The notes beneath the pieces were generated by a model. It did no database searches, was not told where the DNA came from, and saw only the letters and a program-made list of their open reading frames with translations. 64,000 bases of DNA from Saturnia japonica (Eukaryota; Arthropoda; Insecta; Lepidoptera; Saturniidae): the NCBI GenBank assembly GCA_033032175.1, contig CM065323.1, forward strand, positions 2,604,001 to 2,668,000, given 5' to 3'. The position numbers and the translations under genes are program-made. Position 1 is the first letter of the stretch. Each line of letters begins with the position of its first letter. Positions 55,546-64,000 of the stretch are shown in pieces.

Positions 55546-55989
55546 TTGTTATTTTTTCTATCAATTTTGAAAACTGTAATTTTTTATAATATTAATATGG
55601 CAAAGTGTTGGGTTTGTATCTGATGGTAAGCATAGTACAATCTAAAGATGGTAGTGACCACTGAGAGATCAACTATCGAATACCTTTCTACACTTGTACA
55701 GTCTACACAGGTCGACGTGCGTCAATTAGAAATTAGATATGCACCAGCCGATTCCAACACGCGAGGCGTCTTAAGTGAATCACTTGACAGACTTTTCACT
55801 CCTTTCCTACCATCTATTATCGCCATTTCTTCATTCGCTACTCAGCTGGGTGTACCACGTGGGAAGGTAGACTTGAGTATCTTAAGAGAGGTAGTGCAAA
55901 GAGAAGATTCTTTGTGATGTCTCTCTACTTGGGGTAGACTGACTGGTGAATTACTTGCATCCTACATAATTTCCTAGCCAAGTAACATT

Positions 55990-56145
55990 ATTTTTCTTCG
56001 GTTATTAGGGTTTCCAAAACTTCTTGGGCAGGGGAATTCGGGTTTCGGTCGTCATCGCGCTGGTAATACCTATAGTGTTACAAGAGTCCACAGCCTACGG
56101 TAGTCACTTACCTTCAAGCGGGTCGTACTCTTGTTCGCCACTTTT
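55990..56145 (+). repeat. Dispersed repeat, family G
   Basis: ggtaatacctatagtgttac and ccacagcctacggtagtcac ttacc, ending near cttgttcgccac. Confidence 0.6.
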
Positions 56146-56315
56146 TGTCAGTTTTTGCGCCACCTTGCCTATAAAACAACCCAGCATTTGGAGTGCTGTG
56201 AAATAGTAACGTGTTAATAACACACATTAGAAACTCACAACTGACTCTCGACGACGACGTCACGAATTGTATGTCACGTGACATTATACGATCACTCGTG
56301 GTACGGCGTACGTGC

Positions 56316-56450
56316 GGTTTTTTTTCTGACTGACTATACTGTTAGGCTTTGGGACCCTATCCAAAAACAGAGCCGCTGATGGCTTTTACAGCTTCACCGG
56401 ACTTAGAGGAGAGCGCCGGTGCTCTTATAAAGCGCAGAGAAACTCCTGGG
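56316..56450 (-). mobile_element. Jockey 3' terminal fragment, minus strand
   Basis: A short T-run followed by ctgactgactatactgttag and the inverted 3' UTR end (cttcaccggactt, gagcgc) matches the reverse complement of the Jockey tail, diverged. It breaks off after about 130 bases. Confidence 0.7.
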
Positions 56451-57125
56451 GGCGGGGGAGGACACATTCTACTTCTAGTATTGTATTGAAACGTTACTCA
56501 AGATGCTTGGTAATTATGTAAGAATAAAGCAATAAACTGTTTGTTTATTTATATATAATTTTTGGACCAAGTCAAGATCACAATTGCATGGACTTTACAA
56601 AAAGTTTAAAAATAAAACACGTAATTCAATATTTTTATTTATTTCCCAAAATACAATTGATATTCACTTAAACAAAAAATTAATTAATAAAGATTAAACA
56701 ATACATGATTCTACATACACGTGAATTGAATTCTTGATATAGTACGTCATATTAAATAACGTTATTCATGAGAATAAAACAATAAACTACAGTAATATAA
56801 TGTTTTATTTCAAAAAATAAAATCACTAATTAAATCTATATAAATGAAAAAATGCTAATATTCGCTTGTTCAAAATCTTAAAATGTTAAAAAGATATTCA
56901 CCGATAGTTTTGAAATTCGGTTACAACTTTGCCTTTAAATATGCGCGTATCTTTATATACTTCTTGAAAAAAAAAAAAGACCTAACCACAGTAAAGCGTA
57001 ATCAGCTCCCTAAATATGTAACTCGCGAGAACAAAGTAATATCAATTTCTGTTATCGCTTTGCTAATAGAGAATACGTAATTAATAGGCAAGTAAAGCTA
57101 GTAGGTAGTAATCAGGAATAAGAGT
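56451..57125. other. AT-rich, downstream of membrane-protein gene
   Basis: May include its 3' end. Nothing else recognised. Confidence 0.4.
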
Positions 57126-57131
57126 TTTATT
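57126..57131 (-). terminator. Candidate poly(A) signal for the membrane-protein gene
   Basis: AATAAA on the minus strand, about 225 bases past the stop codon at 57355. Another lies near 56806, so the site actually used is uncertain. Confidence 0.35.
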
Positions 57132-57354
57132 CGAAAATTGAACAAGCAACATGATGAAAAATATAAGATTCCAAATAATGTTTCCAGAGAGACCTCAAAA
57201 CTCGACTGAATTTATAAGTAAAAATAAACAATTTTGAAACTTTCATTAATCGAACAGTGATCATACAAAATTTCGCAAACTCAAACAAACAAAATTATGA
57301 CAATAATTAATAAAAATTCTTACAAAATACATAAAAAAGTATGAAAAAAAAAAA

Positions 57355-57551
57355 CTAAACTACAAGGTGGACTTTATCAACATCGATAGGATAAATATAA
57401 GCGATGCCGTTTCCTTTCTCGCCCGAATCTGGCAAAGGTACTTTTTCAATACGGGGTAGAGATTTGTCTTGCTTTGTTTCAGTCTCGTTCAGCTCTCGTT
57501 CCAATTGCAATGCGTAGATGTAGTACACGAGTATGAAATAAGTACTCAGAC
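57355..57551 (-). CDS. Terminal coding exon with stop, small multi-pass membrane protein
   Basis: The acceptor ATTGCAG (AG at 57552-57553) is followed by two bases that complete the codon split at 59247. The frame then runs 64 codons to a TAG at 57355-57357. It begins with the last membrane span (LSTYFILVYYIYALQLE) and ends in a charged cytoplasmic tail containing KQDKSLPRIEKVPLP and the C-terminus KVHLVV. The minus-strand 3' UTR runs leftward; a candidate AATAAA lies at 57126-57131. The terminal VHLVV is hydrophobic, but I would not call a sorting signal from it. Function unknown. Confidence 0.7.
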
Positions 57552-57639
57552 CTGCAATAAAATAACAGTTATAAATAAATAACTTTATTGCCTTTGTTAT
57601 TATGTTCAATATAATATTTTACCCTCACTTTGCTACCTC

Positions 57640-58150
57640 TGACACATCATTATAAATATGTACTAATTGATAATAGTCATACACAAAAATTATATACAAT
57701 TGTATCTAAGATTATTAAGCAGAACGCGAAACTTGATTACGTTCACAAAAATGTTCCTATGAAATTTCATTGTAACTTAGAATGCAAATATCCGTTCCAT
57801 ACAAAATATTCCTTCCCGAAGATTTGTAAACTTTTATTATAAATGAAATTTTAGTTGTCACGTGCGGTTGATTTTTATTTTAAGACAAGACGGTATGATA
57901 TAGTTTATCGTGTGTAATACAGAATAGCAATATGGGAAAACTTTTCACGAATTTTGCTAGAAACACATAGTTGGGTGTTTTTACTATAAGTAGCTTTCAT
58001 TTCTATTTGACTTTACTTGCATGAGCGCGAAGCGATGGCGACGTTTTATAGTGACTATGATTAGGATTACAAAAAGTTGTTTTCTACAAAAAAAAACGCT
58101 ATCTAATCTCTCCAAAGTGTGGGTATATTAGTTGATTTACCTATTACACT
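57640..58150 (+). repeat. Unclassified dispersed repeat, family F
   Basis: Second copy of 30775-31285, in an intron of the membrane-protein gene. Diverged by many small changes. Confidence 0.7.
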
Positions 58151-58654
58151 CTGAAATAAGAATTCAGTGAAAATTACTGGTTTAAGAAACGCAACGTGCA
58201 ATGTTCGATCATCAATAAAATTAGTTCCAAGTGGACTGACAAATATTACATTACTATCAGTTCCGAAGAAACAGTGGCTTACCCGGCTTACCCCAACAAT
58301 TCTCAGGTATCAAGATACGATATATAGAGGTAATACGGTCAACAATCGTCAAGGACATACCCGTCCTCCTTCACAATAGAGCTCGAACATTGCGCGGTCA
58401 GTTTGCGACAGCCGGGCAGCCTAACAATGCCAACTGAATAATGATTATTTGGCAAATTGATACTTGTTTGTGAAGCCGTTAAATTCTTGGAATTGGAATT
58501 TTGTAAGGTATAAAAACTATCAAAAGGAATTGACTAATAAATAATTTTCTGCAGCCTCTAGTGAAATATCAAAACCATTTGAATATCGATCAGATGTATG
58601 CTATTTAAAGCCTCAGAATGCATAAATGTTTTTGTAACCGAATTTAAAAAAAGA

Positions 58655-58880
58655 AAAGGGTTTTCAATTGGAATGTAATTTTCTTATGGATGTTCAGCCA
58701 TAAATTCTTTGTTTATGAAATGATTAAAGATGATTCTGTTAGATACAGGATACCTCAAGGTGGGTCCCATTTTAATTTAATTGGCATTGGACCTTCAACT
58801 TTGAAGATACACCAGGGAACTCTTCAAAAATCATTGAAGATGATTTTTTTTTTTGTTATAAATTATCTTATTATTGGCAT
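58655..58880 (+). repeat. Dispersed repeat, family D
   Basis: tatggatgttcagccataaa, ggatacctcaaggtgggtcc and gaagatacaccagggaactc; the most complete family D copy. Confidence 0.7.
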
Positions 58881-58929
58881 AAAATAATTTACCACGTTTA
58901 AAAAGTATAGTAATAGGGAAAAACGCATT

Positions 58930-59200
58930 TACATAAAAAAAATCTTGTCCCTTAAAAAGTTGTATACTGAGTTACATCCAGAAATATTGTAAGGTCCCAC
59001 CTAATTGTTTTTTTTTTCCGTAAGTAGTTTCCATTATATTTGTCTTCACTCACATGGGCGCGACGTTGCAGTGCCCTTTGATAGGGCCTTTGTTCAGAAT
59101 AAAGGAAGGGTAAAAAAAAATTCTTTCGGAAAATTTTTGTCCATCTTTTCCAAAGTTTATATTCAATTATCACAACAAAACTTTTGTTCGTGTTTGATAA
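58930..59200 (+). repeat. Partial family F copy
   Basis: Shares gtatactgagttac, ccgtaagtagtttccatt and cacatgggcgcgacg with the other two copies. Ends about 45 bases from the exon at 59247. Confidence 0.5.
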
Positions 59201-59246
59201 CAATTAAAGTTAATATTTAAAATACAAGAGTAGACAGAGAACTTAC

Positions 59247-59382
59247 TAAGATCGACGCTGTAGATGACGAAAGAATAACTGTAAGCAGTTGCAGTTATTG
59301 CCAAATATAGGAATCCAGAAAAGGAAAGCAAAAGACGAGCGCTGGCGAATCCGACGTACACCTTGATAGGTCCTGGACGTTT
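59247..59382 (-). CDS. Internal coding exon, small multi-pass membrane protein
   Basis: A 136-base exon with acceptor TTTTCAG (AG at 59383-59384) and strong donor A|GTAAGT (GT at 59245-59246). It starts in phase 0, matching the exon at 63670, and ends one base into a codon. It encodes a basic start (KRPGPIKVYVG), then a long hydrophobic span rich in alanine, leucine and tyrosine (FASARLLLSFSGFLYLAITA and on to VIYSVDL). The intron to the previous exon is about 4.3 kb (59383-63669) and holds SINE, Jockey and other repeat copies. The intron to the next exon is about 1.7 kb. Shared phase and splice sites at all three exons are the main evidence that this is a real gene. Confidence 0.7.
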
Positions 59383-59675
59383 CTGAAAATAAGACAGAAT
59401 TTCTTAAAATACTAACAGAACGAGTAGGCCTATGTTCTTGAATTGAAATTAATGGCACTTATTAGCAATGTTTAGGTCCATATCAACTGAAATACGTAGC
59501 AAGATGTGAAGCGAGACTGAAACATAATGGTGACCAGAAAAATAAATCATTAATTATAATATATTCTAGCTGTTAATATAGAACACATCGTAAATAGATG
59601 GCGCTTCGTAAATGTTAGTTGGAACATATTTTTGATATATATTTTAACAAATAATTAATTTTAGACTATTTGTCA

Positions 59676-59790
59676 TGTATGTTTTTTTTAGAATGGATTA
59701 TTCTGTTAGCCATAAGGGCCCTGGAGCCTCAGACGGCTTTTACAGCTTCACCGTGGCAAGGCGAGTGCTTAAGGCATAGCGCGGAACATA
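59676..59790 (-). mobile_element. Jockey 3' terminal fragment, minus strand
   Basis: A T-run followed by ctgttagccataagggccct and the cggcttttacagcttcacc block match the 3' terminal part of the Jockey tail in reverse. It lies in the 4.3-kb intron of the membrane-protein gene. Confidence 0.65.
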
Positions 59791-60309
59791 AACAATAATT
59801 CAATCATTAATTAATACACTAAAAAATTTGGGAGATATAGCGTGGCCATAAAAAAAATATCTATGAGAAATAATATATTGGAATTAAGTGGTATCTTATT
59901 TAAATGACGTGTTTTTAGAGGAACTCTGCCTTGTAAAGTGGTCATGCAGACCTTGCGTACCACTAAAATTAAGACACTAGGTTATGGATAGAATTTATAC
60001 ATAGGTCGACTGCAGAAACACTACCCTCCGTACGTATTTCTACCGTTGCAAATTACCCCTCAATAGTAGCCAGCTTTTTTTTACTAGCCTTTCTGAGGTT
60101 TATTAAATTTTTTATTATTGTTTATAGATTTAATGTTATGGCCATATTCTCATTTCATATTAAGTGACGATTTGGCCCAAAACGATCACAGGCTAAACCT
60201 AGTTGGGAAACTGGCTCTCAAGTACAGCTGCCGGAAGACACTTACAGGTGCTTGGCGACAGATTTTCAACATTGAGTGTGGTAGCTTGCCATAGAAAATA
60301 TCCTAACAG

Positions 60310-60430
60310 CATGCTATAGTTTCATTAAAATATTTTCCTTCACCGAAAACTCAGGCTCATTGCAGGGATTCGAACTCAAGTCGATCGACGCGGAGTTCGT
60401 ACATGGTACTACTGAGCCATCATTGCTAAA
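60310..60430 (-). repeat. tRNA-derived SINE, family A
   Basis: Reverse of the family head: ggattcgaactcaagtcgat, cgacgcggagttcgtacatg and tactgagccatcattgc. Lies in the intron of the membrane-protein gene. Confidence 0.72.
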
Positions 60431-61689
60431 TGCTGCAGTGAACTTAACGTGAATTCCGTGCCTGTTTTCTACTCCAGAAAATAAAGTAACATATTGTAAT
60501 TTAATCAAGTATGAAATATACTACGACGTAGATAAGTGCACACAATATATTTCTGAGAATACATTCGATATACGAGTACTGTTGTACTTGGCAGCACATA
60601 GTTACTCAGATAACGTAGTACATAGTTATTCTTATAATCATGTATGTTTACTGTACAATGTACATTACATTCAATATCTCCAACAATGTTCTCGTATTAC
60701 ACTTCCACGGCATTTTTAGCCCAAGAGCTAGTGTTGCTGTTTATAAGAAACGGTAATGAAATGTAAACAAGCAGAAATCCAAGCCCTACAATGTTTTAAC
60801 TGACGTTTTCAATAACATATCTGAGATCACTATATGCGGTTAGTACATATTTGTACTAAGTAATAAATATATTTAACTTAAAAGAAGTATCGGCTTTCCT
60901 CTTATCTATCCAAGTTAAATGATATGGATGTATGTTGATATGAAATACTATCCATAAATAGGTTATTGAAACGAAAGTAAGTACAAAATGATACATTTAG
61001 TAACTAAAACAACGGATAGATACATTATTGAAAACGGCCGTTAGTCGACACCTATATTACTAGAAGCTTCGATTTGAACATTACTGATTAGGTATATAAG
61101 TGCTATAATTAACGATTCTGGGCTTACGGTAACCGCAGTTATCTTGCTATTTTGTTTTATTATTCTTGATTAACGTATTAGTATTATATAATAGACAATA
61201 TAAGTTATATTCTTTATATTTTTATTTTGTAATATTAGCTTTAATTGATAACCAAGGATTAGATATTAGCTTTAATTGATGTCGGGCAGACAGCCGATCG
61301 TAAAAAATAAAATAAGCCAAATCTAAATTCACAACATTGTGGAAAGTATTCACCAGACGTGTGTAAGAAATGGAAGAAAACATCTTGTGCCGACCCTACA
61401 AAATTAGGATAAAGGGTAAGAAGAAGGAGAAAATTCTTTAAAGCGGTCTATACACCAACCCCGCCGACCCGCCGACCCGCCGACACATGTTGGCGGGTTA
61501 GTCAGCAGCCTCACATCGTTGAAAGACGGAAAACTTTGTCGGTGATCTGATATGAGTAACTTTGACTCCGCTGGTATTTAGGTAATTATGAATGTGGAGC
61601 ATTGTGTCTTTTGAATAATCTAGTAGATAATTAATTTTACACATTTATTCATAAACAATCGTGACCTAATAATAGCAGACTAGCGATCA
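60431..61689. other. Intron sequence of the membrane-protein gene
   Basis: AT-rich with no coding sequence; the short GC-rich tandem at 61455 is the only distinct feature. Confidence 0.45.
61455..61503 (+). repeat. GC-rich short tandem and palindrome
   Basis: Three repeats of ccgccgacc-type 9-mers run into a palindrome (cccgccgacacatgttggcg gg). Confidence 0.6.
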
Positions 61690-62035
61690 CTCTAAGGTGA
61701 CCAGCGACTTTTTGATTATAGACTACTTTCTGTTTGACATTTGCAGTATTCATGAACTTAAACAATGAGTATTATCTACATCAGTTGCTGTCACTTTTCG
61801 TTGAGTGACAATGTCAATATTTTGGGGGGTCTATGTTCAATGGCAATGGTCGATTAGGATTCGCAGTATTAATTTATTTCATTTAATACATTAGTAACAA
61901 ATATTATAGATAAATTTTAGCTTTCTGCACTGCTAACCTAACTTTAACCATGCCAAATCACAGTCTTCCGTGCACGCAATACGCTTAAAAAGGTGCCGAA
62001 AGCTTTTGTTTCACGTATTAATATACAGATTATGA
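61690..62035 (-). repeat. Unclassified dispersed repeat, family E
   Basis: Reverse complement of the family: cacagtcttccgtgcacgca and gtttgacatttgcagtattc. Confidence 0.72.
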
Positions 62036-63029
62036 AGTTATTATCGCCGTGTCAGTTTTGAGGACATGAAATTATTTGGTTAGACCAAGGTTATTGAGTC
62101 ACAGTTATTACATTAATAGTGAAAGGTTGAAAGATTTAAAGGCAGGCGATTGTACAAATATCTATTCATTTTAAAATATGTATGGATTTAACCAATAGGT
62201 ACCCATTTTAAACATTGACTGGATATTGTTGAATACAGAGTAATTTAAAAATAGAAATTACATAAATGCAGCTTTACCAACAAACAGTTTGCAACGATGT
62301 TTATAATTATTGTTTAGAAAACCACAATAACTTCTTTAAATGATAACGATTTATTGAAGAGAAAGTTGTTTCATTGTTCCACTCTATATTTCAAAACAAA
62401 CGCCACGTCAATACAATAAGTTCTCGAATGTCGCCGGTCAAGTGAGTGCCACTGCGACATTAGTTAGATTTATAAATAAAATTAAAATTCTAAAAATTTA
62501 ATTTAACACAGCTCTGGGCCTATGCTCTCTGTAACAAATGTCCGTTCATTTTGAGTTAGTCGACTGGCGCAGGTCCAATGAATGCTCGATATTACCGGCA
62601 GAACAATCTACCCATCGGTCCCGCTCTCTGCTACTCTTTGTTTATTATCACACTCTCGGGAACTACCATCTTCATGATCTCAATTGAGTTGTATTCAACT
62701 AAATACATATGTCTTAGAAATTTTTAAATCTTCAAATAAAATATGTATTAACTACCAAGCGAATAGTTATTTGGCTATTCATCAGTCCATATCGTTGCAA
62801 ACCAATTGTGCACGAGTCACGAGTGCTTTACTACCCCGTATTTACGGCTCACAAAGGTATCCCATCGGTTAACTTATATTAAAAAGAACAATAAAACAAG
62901 AAATCCAAGACGATTGTTCATAATTGTAGAATACATCATGTTTTGTTTTTTTTTTTTTTTTGACGTACCCACTAGCGGAAACATGGTTAACTAAAAATTG
63001 GCAGTACAGAAAACTAAATAATTCAGTGT
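62036..63029. other. Intron sequence, nothing recognised
   Basis: AT-rich. Short open frames at 62684-62994 show no domain. Confidence 0.4.
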
Positions 63030-63128
63030 ATTGAAAATCTGCACGGAAAGCCGGAGATCGGATTCGATTGCGAACCTTAGGAGAAGCCTATGTCCAGACG
63101 TGGATTTCCAAAGGCTGATGATTACGTA
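63030..63128 (+). mobile_element. RTE 3' terminal fragment
   Basis: The stretch gaagcctatgtccagacgtg, ending tttccaaaggctgatgatt, is the standard 3' end of lepidopteran RTE elements. Short and diverged. Confidence 0.6.
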
Positions 63129-63669
63129 AATCAATCAATACTCGTGCTAGCATGCCCAGAACATTATTAAAACTGACTTTTCATGGATATACATTTCTCT
63201 GCAGTAATATTACTGTGTTATGTTATATTCTATCACTCTATATTAACAAATCTAAGAGGAATTCTGAAACATTTTTCTAAATTTTATGCTAACTAGCTAT
63301 TTTATAGTCAACTGATCTCGAATTTGAAGTTTAATAATTTTTTGGTCTGTCCATTATGTTTGGATTTGACTCAAAAACGACTTGACTGATTTAAATGAAA
63401 TTTTGTTCACAGGAAATATGTGGGCTTCTTCAATTCACAGCCTATAAAAATTAATATAAAATACTTCAAAAAATTGTAAAAAAAGTATATTTGTTCTCCA
63501 CCACCGATTTTGATTATTGTTTTTTATACAGTAAGTATATCTCATTCCTAATTTGATAGGGTATAAAACCCAACACATAAATACCTAATTAATTTGTAAA
63601 TAAACGCATGTTTGCATAGCTAGTGCAATATATATAATACAGAAAGATAATTTAAACTTTTATATTTAC

Positions 63670-63909
63670 CTTATGCAGGCCAACCAAACAAGAAATGTTG
63701 ATCAACAACCAAACAATGTTTGCGCACAGGCTAACTATCAGGAATACTTCGATGTGGCTCAGTAGCGACTTCTCAAAGATCAGAGGTGGTTTTGGGAAAT
63801 CTCCATCAAATTTAGAACGTTCGTAATCCAAATGATCGAAGCCGTGCGTAGTTATTCCAAAATCAGCCATGAAAGCCAGAAGGGACATGGTGTGAAAAGC
63901 ATTGAAGAT
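63670..63909 (-). CDS. Internal coding exon, small multi-pass membrane protein (5' exons off window)
   Basis: An 80-codon exon bounded by an acceptor (TTACAG, AG at 63910-63911) and a donor (AAG|GTAAAT, GT at 63668-63669), in phase 0 at both ends. It encodes IFNAFHTMSLLAFMADFG, then a polar loop (HLDYERSKFDGDFPKPP), then a strongly hydrophobic membrane span (HIEVFLIVSLCANIVWLLIN). The first methionine here is probably not the start, because the frame is open back to the acceptor. The next exons are at 59382-59247 and 57551-57355. Together they encode about 190 residues with at least three membrane spans; a further span probably lies upstream. Size, topology and exon structure resemble the insect-specific four-span DUF4728-type proteins of unknown function. 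That family assignment is tentative and comes from general appearance only. Confidence 0.7.
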
Positions 63910-64000
63910 CTGTAAATAATAAAATTGATAAAATTTTCGTGTACTTTAAATATATACAATATAATGTTATTCAGATATTATATCATCTTCCTTAACTTAT

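Noticed and set aside
55648..55917. 89-codon ATG-started frame on the + strand
   Set aside because: Part of it (around 55825-55880) matches, in reverse, a dispersed repeat at about 18105-18180. The frame is repeat sequence by chance open, with no domain.

Overview
This window looks like insect nuclear DNA, most likely from a moth or butterfly (Lepidoptera). The background is AT-rich. It contains intron-split genes, Pol III tRNA genes, tRNA-derived SINEs, Helitron-like ends of the kind common in Lepidoptera, and several retrotransposon clades. There is no bacterial or viral gene organisation. The order is inferred from the repeat repertoire, not from any search.

Host genes are few. A single-exon coding region at 13667-15415 (+) encodes a complete 582-residue cell-surface protein: signal peptide, seven leucine-rich repeats, one Ig domain, one membrane span and a C-terminal PDZ-type tail. 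This is the Kekkon/LRRC24-type layout. At the right edge, three exons on the minus strand (63909-63670, 59382-59247, 57551-57355) splice in phase into the C-terminal part of a small multi-pass membrane protein whose first exon(s) lie beyond the window. Two identical tRNA-Arg(UCU) genes sit at 17441-17513 (+) and 44197-44269 (-).

Most of the rest is mobile DNA. 7753-12939 (-) is a long Jockey-clade non-LTR retrotransposon with an intact ORF2 (endonuclease plus reverse transcriptase); its ORF1 is broken by one stop codon. A close, 5'-truncated relative (47509-48870, +) has inserted into the 3' LTR of a Ty3/gypsy remnant (45213-48985). That remnant keeps a long integrase reading frame and an 11-copy, 36-bp minisatellite. 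Three older Jockey tails lie at 54.5, 56.3 and 59.7 kb. 39347-43186 (-) is a complete-ended but internally deleted Ty3/gypsy element of Mag type, with 128/132-bp LTRs. It is flanked by a 5-bp duplication and sits inside an RTE fragment. 51301-52600 is a mariner-superfamily element with perfect 32-bp inverted repeats and a DD41D transposase carrying one premature stop.

The intervals are filled with SINEs (three families), Helitron-like elements, CR1, RTE and R1 fragments, mariner relics, a GC-rich palindromic family next to a MADF-like relic, foldback repeats, and several dispersed families I could group but not classify. Long AT-rich stretches hold nothing I can name.

The host genes show no sign of acting together. 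I found no evidence for a new multi-gene system. The most interesting points are the nested, datable insertions, the single-stop elements, the GC-rich palindromic family, and a few unexplained open or GC-rich islands (22.2-22.9 kb and 37.5-37.8 kb).
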